From positions 2,108,001-2,172,000 of the forward strand of contig JBBPUQ010000004.1 of the NCBI GenBank assembly GCA_038501195.1: 64,000 nt of DNA. The letters run 5' to 3'. Positions 22,251 to 35,900 of this stretch are shown piece after piece. This DNA is from Nemania diffusa. Its lineage: Eukaryota; Ascomycota; Sordariomycetes; Xylariales; Xylariaceae. Position 1 is the stretch's first letter; each line of letters begins with the position of its first letter. The notes beneath the pieces are model-generated. The model saw only the letters and a list, made by a program, of their open reading frames with translations. It was not told where the DNA came from and made no database searches. The translations under genes were made by a program, and so were the position numbers.

Positions 22251-23518
22251 TATTAGTTACAAAATTTAATTAACAACTTAAGTAATATTAAATATATTTA
22301 TATATAATTATATATAGTAATAATTTAATTTAAAAATAAATTTTTTTTAACAATGTAATAACAATTTAAATAATTGTAATAAAAATATTTTTAATATAAG
22401 CTAAATAATATTTAATAGCTATAAAGCTTTATTACAATTAATAATATATAAGCAGTTTTTATTGCAAACTTTTTTATTACAACATTTTTAATTATAAATT
22501 AAATATTTATAAGTTTTAATTTTTTTTTTATATATTATATAAAATAAATAAAATATATGTTTTAAATTTATATTAGTTAAATAGTAAAATATTAAAAAAG
22601 CAATAATTAATTTATTGCAATTTTATAATTTAGCTATATTATTTAAATTATTGTTATATATATTACAAAAACTAAAAATATTATAAATATAAATATTTAT
22701 TTTTTAGTAATATTAATTTGTTTTATTTTTTAGTATATAATTATTATAAAATAGTTATTAAAAGTAAATTTAGCTTTATTAAATTTTTTTTTTTAAAAAA
22801 TAAAAAAAATAAATATATATTATTATATTTATTACAAGTTGTAATATAAAACTTTTTTAAATATAATTAATAAAAACTATATAATAAATTAATTGTTTTA
22901 AAATTAAAAACAGTTTTAATATTGTTTTTTTTTAAGCTGTTTTTAAATTAAAACTAAAAAATATATTATTAGTTTAAATTATTGCTAATTAAAGTTTTAA
23001 TTATAACAGTATTTACAATTTTATTAATAGCTATATATAATAAACTTTTTAACTATTTTATAAAATTTTTAAATTTTTTTATATAGTTTATATATATTTA
23101 AATAAAAGTTTAAACTAAATTTAAACTATAAAATATTATTTATAAAACTATGTTTTATTATTATTTAATTGTTATAATTTTATTATAAATAAATTAATAT
23201 AAAATAGTTTTAATATGTTTTAATTAAACTTTAAAAGTTTAAGCTTTTAATATTTTAATATATATAGTGTTTAAAAAAGCAAAAAGTGTTAATATATTGT
23301 TTAAAAAAAAATAAAAAAAAAAATAGCAAAATTAATAAAAAAAATAAAAATAAAAAAAAAAAAGTATAAAGTTATTTATATTTTTAAACTATTAATAAAA
23401 AAACAGTTAATATTAATAAATTTTTTATAAACTATATATTAGCTATAAAATAAATTAATTATTATATTTATTTAATAATATAATATTTAATATAAAAGCT
23501 TAATAAGTTTAATTTTGT

Positions 23519-23742
23519 TTTTTGTTTTATTAATAATATATTTAATATTAAAATTATATTAAAAGTTTAAAATATACTAGCTTAATTTTAATTAAAATAA
23601 TATTTTATTTGTTATTGTAATTAAGTAATTATTTTTTTGCTTTATTAATAATATATTTAATATTAAAATTATATTAAAAGTTTAAAATATATTAGCTTAA
23701 TTTTAACTAAAGCAATATTTTGTTTGCTATTATAACTAAGTT
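23519..23742. repeat. Direct duplication, period about 115 bp
   Basis: Two adjacent copies (about 23519-23630 and 23634-23742) share TTTATTAATAATATATTTAA and the sequence up to TTAGCTTAATTTTAA. They differ by a few transitions (for example ATACTAGC against ATATTAGC). Confidence 0.75.
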
Positions 23743-24156
23743 TTTATTATTTAAATTTTAAATATAAAGTTTAATAATAATTATTTTATAGTTTAATTTA
23801 ATTATTTTAAAGCATTAATAACTTATTTTAATAATTAAAACTTATATATTTATTATAAGTTTTATTAAATATTTTTAGCTTAAGTTTATTATAAAATATA
23901 GCTATATTTTTGCTTTATTATTAATAAAAAATTAAATATTAAATATAGTTATAAAATTTAAGTTTTATAAATTATTTATTTATATAAACTAAAATATTTT
24001 TTAGCAAATATATATATATTTTATATAAATAAATATTATAAAGCTAATATATATATAAAAAAAAAAAGTATATAGTTAATAATATAGCTTGTATAAAAGT
24101 ATTAACAGTGCTTTAAAACCTTATATATTATATTATAAACAACTAAAGCAGTAATT

Positions 24157-24326
24157 AAATAAAGTAAGCATTAGGTGTAATATATATTATAAAAAATTAA
24201 TTTAATAAAATAAAAATGTAATAACTTTTTAAAAAGTTAAACAAAGTAAATATTAGCTATAATATAAGCTATAAAAAGTTAATTTAATAAAATAAAAATA
24301 TAATAACTTTTTAAAAAGTTAAAAAT
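24157..24326. repeat. Tandem duplication, period about 82 bp
   Basis: Two adjacent copies share TTAATTTAATAAAATAAAAA and TAATAACTTTTTAAAAAGTT, with starts near 24197 and 24279. A further degenerate trace follows to about 24400. Differences are mostly transitions. Confidence 0.75.
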
Positions 24327-24841
24327 ATATATAAATTAAATAATAAACTGTAAAATGTTAGTTTAGCTATAAAAAAATAAAATAACTTTGTAAAACAAAA
24401 AAAACAAAAAGTAAATAATGTTAATATAAAAAATAACGTTTAATAATATAAATACTATCGGTTGCTTTTAAGTTTAAATTTATTATTTTTTTTTATTAAA
24501 AAGTAAAAGCTATATTATTTATTAAAAGTTTATTTGTTTTTTAATTTATAATGTTATTATTAACTAAAAATAAACTATAAAGCTTTTTTAGCACTTTTAA
24601 AATTAAATGTTTTATTTTTAAACTTATATATATTAATATTATTTAAATAATAGCTTTTTTACTATGTTTACTATTAGTTTTTATTAATTTTATAAATATA
24701 TTTAACAAATATATTAACTTAAAAACTTTAGTTTTATTTTTTATTTATTAGCTTTATTTTAATTAGTATTATTTACTTTTTTTGTTTAAAAAACTTTATT
24801 TATATTATAAAAATATATATATAATTAAACAAAGCTTTATA

Positions 24842-25742
24842 AATATTTAAAATAATATTATTAATAATATAATATATAATATTAATAAATGCTAAAGCAT
24901 TATTTTTAAACCTAATAATACTGTTATAAATATTAACTATTAATTTAAATATAAACTATTAAATAACTTTAAAAAGTGTTTTTTATTTTTAACTTAGTTT
25001 AAAAAACTTATATTAGCTTTTAATATTAATATTTTAGTTAATAATAGATTTAGTAATTAGTTTAAAAAAGTATATAATAATATATTATTTTAAGCTAAAT
25101 TTAAACAGTTTTTATTTAATTTTGACATTAATATTTCTATTAGCGATTAAGCTAGCGATTTTAAAAGTTTTTTATTTTAGATTTATTTTAAAAAGCATAT
25201 ATTATTTTTTAATATTAATAATACAACTTTAAATTTTAATTATAATTTTAGTTTTACTATTACTAAAGCTTTTAAAAAAAACTAAAATAGTTTAAAATAT
25301 AAAATCGATATAATATTTTAAAATATATTACTTGTAGCTTTTTTTACAACAGATAATTTTACTGTTTTAGCTTTTAAAATAATAATAAACAACTTAGCGA
25401 CTTTAATAACTGATTTAATATTGCAATTATGTACTTTTTACAAAATCTTTTTAAAAAACGACTATAAAACGTTGTTTAATATAAATAAAAGTATTAATTG
25501 CAATAACGCTTTGCAATAACTAGTAAAACAATCTGCTATAAACTTTGCTAGTATTAATATAATAAAAATCTAGCAGTTTTAATATTTTACAAAATTATTT
25601 AAAATATATAATAACTTTTTACATTTTTTAAAAAAACTATTTTAAAAGCTTATTTAGTTTAATAAATTAAAATAAGCTTTTATAATTAAATTAAAATATA
25701 TTAAATAAAATAAAAGTATAATATTTTATATTTTAAGTATTA
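24842..25742 (+). pseudogene. Decayed coding relic, probably a RIP-mutated transposon ORF, family unknown
   Basis: One frame (codons starting at 24842 plus multiples of 3) reads for about 300 codons with fewer stops than such AT-rich DNA should give, and nearly all stops are TAA or TAG. Translations look like real protein with Asp-to-Asn and Gln-to-stop changes, for example IFKPNNTVININY at about 24902, FKKVYNNILF near 25061 and LVAFFTTDNFTVLAFK near 25330. No domain is recognisable. The pattern fits C-to-T and G-to-A mutation of a once-coding repeat with few or no indels. Confidence 0.5.
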
Positions 25743-27917
25743 TTAAGCTAGTTTAATAATATATAGCTTAAATAAAGCTTTTAATAAAAAAAAAAAATGC
25801 ATATTAAAAAACAATATTATAAAACATTATAAACAAAATAATTAACAAAAAATTTAAAAAATAAAAAAAGCAAAAGTACTACTGTTAAAAGCTAAGTATT
25901 TACTTAATATAAAATAAAAAATAAAATTAGTTAACAAATGTTTTTAATTATAGTATTTTTTTTATAAAAATATAATAAGTTTAATATATTGTTATTATAT
26001 AAATATTTATTAATAGTTTTAAAAGTTTTAAAAAATCAAAAAATAATGCTATAAATAACTTAATAACTAAGCTATAGTGCAATATATAAAAAATATTAAT
26101 ATTTAAACTTTTAAACAAATAATTAAAAAAGCTTTTAAAATATAACTAAACAAATTTAAATGTTTTTAAAAAAACATTTAAAAATTATAAGCTATTAAAT
26201 ATAACACTTTAAATTTTTAATATTTTTACAAAAGTTATTGCTTTTTAAAAAAATATAAAACAGTTTATAACAAATAATATACTATATATTAAAAGTATAA
26301 AGTTTAGTTTTAAAATTAAAACATTAAGCTAATTAAATAAAATAAAATAGTTTAGCAACAAGTTTATTTTTTTTTATTTGCATTTAATTAACTGTTTGTT
26401 ATATATTCAAATTAGTTTTTATATATTTTTTTATAAGCAAACAAAGTTAAAAATCAAAATATTTAAACTTTTTAAAAAAGCTGCAAAAGTTATTTAAAAA
26501 TAAAAATATATTAAATTAAATAAGTGTTTTATTTGCTTTTTTCTGCTTTTTTATTATAGAAATTATTTTAGTTTTTTTAAAATTAATTAAATAAATAAAA
26601 CTATATGCTATTTTAACTTTATAAAAATTGCTTATTTATATATTAAAGTTAAAACTTTTAAAACTTATAATATATTTTTAATTTTAATTTGTTTTTAAAA
26701 AGTATATAAAAATAAATTTTTAAAACTTTAATATATAAAACAGATTTATTAATTTATTTTTTAAATATATATATATATTAATATATAATATTTAAATAGT
26801 TTTATATTAAACTAACACTTTTAGCTGTAGCTTTTTAATAATTATAACTGTTTATTACTGTATATTTAATTAAATGTTTATAAATAGCAACATTATTACT
26901 TACTGTGCTATAAAAATAAAAGCTAATTTTTTTAACTATATAATATAAGCTTAAAGTAATAAAGTTATTGTTGTTATTATGCGATTTTTTAAAAAAAAAC
27001 AAACAAATAAATTAATTTACAACAGAAAAAAAAAACAATATAAACTATTTTAATAAAAATTAAACATTATTTACTTTTAATAACAAAACAATAAATATAG
27101 CTAAAAAAATTAATAGATTTAAATTATAACTTTAAACTTTTAAATATAAAATATTTTTTAAAAAATATTTTGAAAAAACTACTTAAAAATACAATATATT
27201 AACAGTAATAGCTATTATTATAATAAAGCATTAAATTTATTAAACTAAACTTAAACTAATTAATATAATAAAAAAAAAAAATCGATATATTAATTAAAAT
27301 TAAAAATAAGTTATTTTGTAAATAATATATTAATATAACACTAAGCAAAATATTTTTAAATAATAATATATAAAAAAGCTTAAATATAACTATAATAGTT
27401 TAATATATAGTTTTAGTAACTATTTAAATTAATATTTTAATTATTTTAAAAGTAGGTTTTTTTATACTAGCTTTTATAATATTAAAACAAGTATATATAA
27501 TATTTTGTTTTATAATAGTTTAAATAGCAATAAATGTTAAAACTATTAAAAGCTAATAATAAAACTAAAAGTAATAACTAAAGCTAGTTTTTATTTTTAG
27601 TTTAAAATCTGCTGTTTTTTTAAAAAAGCTTTTTAAACTAACAACTTTTGCTATTAAAAGTATAAAAACAAAAAAAAAAATTTTTATTTTGTTTTTTTTG
27701 AAATTAAATTGTAGATTTTAATAGTTTATACAATAATTCTAATTGCGATATAAAAATTAACTTTAAATACTAAATTATTGCTTAGTTTAAAACATAGCTA
27801 TTTTAAAATATAGCTGTTTTAAAACATATTTTTAGCTGTTTTTAAACAACTTAAAAATAATATAAACAGAAATAATTTATATTAAAAGTTTAAACTAAAA
27901 TTAACTATTTAATATAA

Positions 27918-28122
27918 GCTTTAACTAGTTTAAACAAAACTAATACAAAGCTAAACTATAAACTAATACAAGCTTTAACTAATTTAAACAAAATTAATAT
28001 AAAGTTAAATTATAAACTAATATAAGCTTTTAAGTAAAATTAATATAAATTAAACTATAAACTAATATAAGCTTTAACTAGTTTAAGCAAAATTAATATA
28101 GTTTAACAAATAAACTAGTATA
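27918..28122. repeat. Tandem array, 54-bp unit, about 4 copies
   Basis: Copies start at 27918, 27972, 28026 (shortened to 45 bp) and 28071, each opening with GCTTT(A)A and containing a TATAAACTAATA(C/T)AA end. The unit length is a multiple of 3. Confidence 0.8.
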
Positions 28123-29723
28123 AAATTTAAACTAATTTATATTTTAATAATAAACTAGTTTAATATTTAAACTAGTATAGCTATAAAGTTTATACTAATA
28201 TATTTTAAAACTAATATAGTTTATAATTAATATAACAAAAGTAACAAATTAATATAGCTAGTGCTTTTAACTAGTATTTTTTAAACTAGCACAGAATTAA
28301 ATTAATACTGCTATAAAAGCTATATTAGCACATTTAAAAAGTGCGCAAAAGTAACAAACTAAGTACAGTTTTTAACTATATATATATAACTATAACTAAT
28401 ATAAACTAGTATTATTTAAATCAGTATGCTATAAATATTAAAATTAACTTAGCTTTTTTTTTTAATTATAGTTGAAATTATTACTTTATTACAAAATTTT
28501 TATTTATAGCTATTAAAAATACTATTGTTTAACTTAGTAATAATAGCAAATATTTAAATTAAAACTTTTTTAACTAAAAGTAGTTTAATAAACAAAATGT
28601 TATTTAAAACTATTTAATAGCTTTGTAAAAAACAGCTAAATATAAAATAGTAAATATTAATTAATAATAATAATATAAATTAACTTAAAGAATTTAAATA
28701 TATTATATTAGAAATAAATGTTTTGTTAGTTAAAATCAAGTTTATAATTTTTAAAATAAATATAATAATAAGTAAAATATAGTTTAGTTTATAAAAGTTA
28801 GTTAAAAAATTAAGCTTTTACAACATTTTATTATATATTAAAAAAAAATTATATATTAAAAGTTAAGCGCTAATAAAATAATTAAAAACAGTTAATAAAG
28901 TAATATTATATAATAAAAAAATTACTTAATATTTTTATTTAGTATTAACTAAAAATAAAAGTACTTAAATAAATAAAAATAAGTTTATATATAAGTTAAT
29001 GCTAATATTTTTGTTTTAAGTGTAAAAAAAAATAACTAAAAAAACGTTATTAATAATAGCAGTTAAAAAAGTTAAAATATATAGTAATAATAATAAAGCT
29101 AAAAAAATATAATAATAATATTAGCTTTTTTTAATGCTGTTTTTATTAATAAAATTAAATATAGTACTAGTAACTTTGTAAATATATTAAAAAAGTCAAA
29201 CTTTTAAAAAAAATTTCTTTTAATTTAAATTTATTACATTTAAGTAATTATTATAAAAGTTTGTAAATTATTTTTTATAATAATATATTAATTGCTAATT
29301 TAGCTTAATAATTTAAAAAGTAAAATAATAAAGCTAGTTTTATATATAAAATATATTAATAAAACTATTATTTAAATATAAAATTAAAAAAATATAAAAG
29401 CAATTATATTAGTGCTATAATTTAATAAAATAAACTAAGTTATTAAATTAAAACTTAGCTAATATAAGCTAATAATGTTTAAAATTTATTAGCTATATAA
29501 TTTATTATTAACTTTTTATATTTAAGCTAATTATTAAATAAAATATTACATTTATATATATAAGTTTTATTTTATTAAATTAATATATTGTAAAGAATTT
29601 TTTAAATATTTAATTTATTATACTATTAAAATCTTTTATAAAATATTATAATATATTAAAAACTAAGCTGCTGCTTTAAACTATTATAGTTAATTTAATA
29701 AAATAATATTTTTTTTATAAATT

Positions 29724-29928
29724 ATGTTTTATAGTTTTAACTACATTAAAACTTTTAATTATAAAATTAGCTTTTTTATTTGCTTTAGTTTTATATTAAT
29801 ACTACTGTTAAATTTAAAATATTTTTTAGTTTATAAAAATTTAAATAGCTTTAAAACTTTTAATTTTAAAACTAGCTTTTTTATTTGCTATAAGTTTAAT
29901 TTAATATTATTTTTATAAATATTTTTTT
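29724..29928 (+). repeat. Direct duplication, period 105 bp, inside a short open frame
   Basis: AAAACTTTTAATT(A/T)TAAAA and the following GCTTTTTTATTTGCT recur at 29748 and 29853. The spacing of 35 codons keeps frame, so the 64-codon frame shows the peptide KTFN(Y/F)K(I/T)SFFIC twice. This may be the trace of a repeat-containing protein; there is no sign that it is expressed. Confidence 0.6.
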
Positions 29929-32900
29929 TGCTAATTTTAAGTTTAATTTTATAGCTAATATAATATATATAAAAGTTTTATTTAAATTAATAAACTTTTT
30001 TGTTAATATAGTTTTAAAATTTTACTATATTTTTTATAGCAAAAAAGAAATTTTTATTTAATTTTGATTAAAATATTTTATAGTTATTAGTTGTTTTATT
30101 TTAAACAACTAATGTAATATTAAAATTAAATAGCTAAGCATATTTAATAAGCTTGTTTTGTAATAATTTAGCTTGTTTTTTACATATAATTTTTAATTAA
30201 GTGTTTATTTTAATTAAATTAAAAAGCAACAATAAAACTAAAGTGAATTAAAATAGTAAATTTTAAAATAAATCAAGTAAATTTTTAAAAGCTTTAAATA
30301 AATTTTAAAATAATTAAGCTAATACTAAAGTTAAATTTTAAATTTAATTAATTTTTAAATAATTTATTTTCAAAAATTTTTATTTTAATATTTGCAAACA
30401 TAATATTATATATTTATAATAACAAGTATACTTTTTTGCATAGCTATATTATAATTTTTTTGCTTATTTAATTTAATATAACTTTAGCGTTTAAATAGCT
30501 GCTAAAATAAAGCACTTAAAAAACACTATTTTTAACATTTTAAGCGCTTGATTTTATAGCTATAAACTATTTAATAAAAACAAAAAATAAACTATAATAA
30601 TATATATAAACTTAATTATTTTAAGTTTAAAATTTAGTAATTAACAGCTAACTTTTTTTAGCTGGTATAATTTTTTAAAACTAGTTTTAAAAAGTTTAAA
30701 ATAGCAAAACACTTAAGCTTTTTTACTTTAATCAGCTTTATAGCATTAAAATAAAAAAATTTTTATTTAATAATAGCAAATATAAACTAACTTATTTAAA
30801 ACATATTAAACTTTTAGTTTTTTGATTTTTTTAACTTAAATTAAAAAGTTTAAATATTAAATATAAACTTTAATTTAAAAATGCTGCTTTTTTAATATTT
30901 TATTTAAAATATAAATATATTACTTTTTAATTTTTCTTTTAATAGTTTTAATATTAAAAATTATATACTAACTATATTTAATTTTAATTTTTTATTAAAT
31001 TAAAACAATTTGATTTAATTATTAATTAATTTTATTGTATAGCTTTTAATATAGCTTTTAACTTATTAAGTTTAAACTTTTAAAACTTAGAATTAATTTT
31101 TTAATATTTATATTTAAGCTTTAAAAACTTTATATTAAAAAATCAACAACAAAGTAAAAAAGTTTGCAAATTAGTCAAAAAAAATATAAAAACATTACTA
31201 AAATATAAATAATAATATTTTAAAGTTATTTAAAATAGTTTGTAAAATATTTCGCAATAATAAAATTATAAACAGTTTAATTAATTAAAAATAAAAAAAG
31301 TAAATTTTATATTATATAGTAACTATATTAAATAAAATTTATAAAAAACTATATATTTTAAAATAAAATAAAATATATATTATTTTTTTTTTTGTTTAAT
31401 TATTATTTATTTAATTATAAACTGTTTTTAATTTTATACAATTTATTATTTTATTTTAAAAAAATAAAAAATCGATAATTTTAAAAAACAGTAACAAAAA
31501 CTTATTGTTTACACTTTATATTAAATATTTATATAATTTAATTAAATTATTTAAAGTAAGCAATTTTAATTATATATATATATATACTATATTATATAAC
31601 AAATTTATTAAATTACTTAATTTATTTATTAAATAAACCTATTTAATTTTAGTTAATATATTAAAATTTATATTTATTTTATTTTTATTAAAAAAATTAA
31701 TTATAACACTTTAAATATATAAACAAAAATAATCAATATATAAATTTTTAGTTTTAAGTATTATATATATTTATAATTACAAAAATTTATTGTTTATAAT
31801 ATTAAGTTTTTTTTAAAGCTAGTTTAAAATTAATGCTAGTTTCAAAATACTACAGAAATATTTTAACGTTAAATTTTAAAAATAGTTCTTTTTACAAACA
31901 GCTACTTGTAATTTTTTTTGTAAATATTTAGTTTTTTTATAAGCTAATTTAAGCTTTTTATTTAAATTAAACTATAGTTATACTTTAGTTTTTAATTATA
32001 AATTTAAAATATAAAGCTATTTTAAAAAATAACTATTTTTGTTTTAAAGTTTGTTAATTTATAAAAAAAAGCTTTAAAGTTTAAATTTAATAAAACTTTT
32101 TTGCTAATTAATAAATAATATATATTGATTTATTTTTAAATTTAAAACTTATAAAAGCGTTTTATTTTAAATAATTTTTAAAAATTTTAAGTAACTTTTT
32201 AACTGTTTTAAATATAACTTTAATATTATTGTACAATTTTTTATATATTTATATAAAATAGTTGCTAAGATTTTTAAAAAACAAATGCTTTATTTTTAGT
32301 AGTATTTTTTATAAATATTTGTTTTTATAAATTATATATAATTTTACTTATAAAAAGTTAACATAAATATTTAGTTTAATTTTTAATACTAATATTAATA
32401 TTAGCTATAAATATTTTAATTAAAATATTTTATTAATATATTAAAAAAGCATTTTTTAATATTTTATATATTATTTGTTTTATTTTATATTATTTTGTTT
32501 TTTTAGCGTTTTAATTATTATAGCTATTATTATATTTAAATTTAGCTATTAGTTTAAATTTAAAAGTTTTTTTAGCTTTTTATTTTATTTTATAAATAAT
32601 AGTTATTATATAGTATTTATTTTTAGCTTAAATTTAAAATAAAAATAAATATATTTAAACAAAAGAAATAACAATTAAAATATATTCTATATAAGTCGAT
32701 ATATTGCTGCTTATATAAACAAGCTTAATATAATAAACAAAATATTTAATATTTAGTATAATTAATATTTTTATTATATTTTATTTATGTTTAAAAAATA
32801 TATTAACTTTGCTAGTACTTTAATTAATATATATTAAGTTTATTTTATTATAATATTTATTAATTGCATATATTTTTATTTTAAAAATAATAATGATTAA

Positions 32901-35900
32901 TTTAAAATTGCTGCTATTAAAAAGCATATATATTAATAAATAGAAAATAATACACTTATACTATTATAAAACTTTTGAAAAAAATATAAGCATAAATAAT
33001 TTAAATATATAAATATTAATATAAAAAACTAAAATAATACTATTATTAAAAAACTATAAAAGTTTTTTTTTGCTTTTTTTTTATTTGTTATTAATATTAT
33101 TTAAAATAATAAACTAAATTAATTATAAAATAAATTTACTTATTTTACAATATAGCAACAAGTTTAAATATAAGCTAAAATAAATAAAAATTAAAGTTAA
33201 AAATAATCTAAAAAATTTCAACAAAAAATTAAATTATATATAAGCAAAAAAAAGTTACTAAGTTTATAAAAACAATGTTTTATAACAAAAGTACTATTAT
33301 AAATAGTAAGTATATTTTTAAAAAATTATAAAACTATAGCATAAATTTTAATAATATAAGCAAAAGATTATTTAGCAATAAGTTTTATTAACATAACTTA
33401 TTAACAATTTTTTAAATTAAAAAAATATAATAAAGCAAAAAATATAATATATTAAAAATTAGTATAAAATTAAAGTAGTTAAAATAAAACATAAATATAA
33501 AAAAATTATAAAATATTAACTGTTATAATTATTACAAATAGCAATAATTAAAATATATTAATCAAAATATTTTATATTATATAAATTGCTAATATTAGCT
33601 AGTATATTTAAAATTAATGCTTTTTTTAGCTATAAAACTTTTGTACAAAAAAAATATATAAAGTTATATAAAAAAATAATTATTTTTATTTAAAAGTTTT
33701 ATTTTTATTTAATAATTTTAAAAAAATAAAAATATATAGTAATATTTTTTTGCTTTTTAAATCTTTTTCTAGTTTATTATATTATTAATATTAAAAAAAC
33801 TAAATTATAAAATAATATAAAAGCTATAAAAACAAAAATTTACTATTAAATTAACAGTAATATTTAATTTTTTTTTTAAATAAAGCTAAATTTTTTATGC
33901 TGTTATTAAAAGTTAGTTTTAAACTTTTTAAAGCAATAATTTATTACTAATATATTACAAATAAAATCAATAAAATAAATTTAATTAAAAAAGCTAATAT
34001 AATTTATTAATTTAAATATTTTATAATTTAATTTTGCAAAAAGTTTTAAATAACATTAAAATAATATACTATTTATAAGTTTTTTAAACAAATAATATAA
34101 ATATTATTATTAATTTATTTAGTTGTTTTAATTTTATTATATAATTTTATATTTTTAATATTAAATATAGTTTAATATAATTAATAAGCTATTTAATTTA
34201 ACTATTTTAAAGCAATAATATAATTTGCTATTGCACTAATAAACTACTATAGCAGTAATTTAAAAAAAATTAAAAAAAAAACTATTTAAAAGTAAATAAG
34301 CTATATATTTAAATATTATATTAAGTTTGTTTAAAATATATACTAATATAAAAATAAAAATTAACTATAAAATAAAGCTTAATGTTTTAAATATAAATAT
34401 ATATTAATAAATAAATAACTTAATATTAAAACAAAAAATATATTATATATATATTTTATATTTTAAAAGCTTAATTACTACTATAACACTTTAAAGATTT
34501 TTTAAAACTTAATATAAAAAAAAACTAAAAATTTTAAAAACTAACTTATTAAACTACTAAAAAATTAAAACTATTAAAAATAATATAGCTAAATATAACA
34601 TAAAATTAAATATATTAAATTAAATTAATTAAATTTTTTTTTTAACAGTTTATTTTTATTTTTGTTTTTAAATTATAATATATAGCTTTTTTTAATTAAA
34701 GCTTATTAAACAATATTTTTATATATATAAAAAATATTAATAAATTAATATATAAATAAGCTTTTAAATTTATAAATATTTGTTTTAATTAATAACTTTT
34801 TCTACTATATTTTATATAGTAATATATATTTGTTAATATTTTAAATGTTTAATTTTAAATTGTTTTTTATTATATAAACTGTTTTAATTTAATAATTTAT
34901 ATTATAAGCTTTATTTAGTTATTTACTATAGTTTTAAAAAGTTTTTTCTTTAAATTTAAAAGTTTGTTAAATAAATTTATTAAATATTATATATTTTAAC
35001 ATTAGCTGTTTTTTTATAATATTTTTTTATACTTTTTTAAAAGCTAAAATAAAAGTATTTAAAACTAAACATAGCTTTTTATATTTAATTACTTATACTA
35101 AATTAAAATATATAAAAAAAAGTGCAAATATATAATTTTTGCAACAATAGTTGCAAAAAATTTAAATGTTAAAACACTAGTTATATAAACTATATTACAC
35201 TAAAATAGCGTTTACTTTTTTTTTTTTTTAAAAAAAGCCGCTTTTTTTTTTTTAGCTACTTTTTAATGTTTTAATTAAATAAATTTTAAAAACAAATGTT
35301 TAACTTTTAAAACAAGCTAAAAATTTAAAATAATAAATACTTTTTTAAATTTATAGCTTTTAGCAATATTTTTAATATTACTATTAGCTTTTTTAATTAT
35401 AAAAATATTTTTATTTTTATATTAAAAAATAAAGCTATAATAAAAAATGTAGCTTTATATAAACTAGTTTATAAAAAATTTAACACTAAAACAATTAAAA
35501 ATATTAGCTATATAAACTTTTTTTATTTTTTTATTACTATTAGTTAAAAAAATAAAAAATATGTTTTAGTTTTAAAACATTTTAATAATTTTTTAAACAT
35601 TTTAAATAAATATTTTATTTTTAAATAAAACGTTATTAACATTAAATGTAAAAACAAACAAAATTTTTTTAAAGTTATTAAAGTTTTTACTTATTTATTT
35701 AATATTATAAAAAATATAAACAATATATAACTTTATAAATAAATAAAACTAAGCAAATATATAATAAGCTAAAAATAAAAAAAAATAGTAAAAAAAATTT
35801 AAAAAATAATAGCAAAAGTGTTTTTTGTTTTTAATACTTTTAAAAAAAAAAATAAATATAAAAAAAAAAGCGTAAGTTTGTTTAAATATTATTTAAATTA

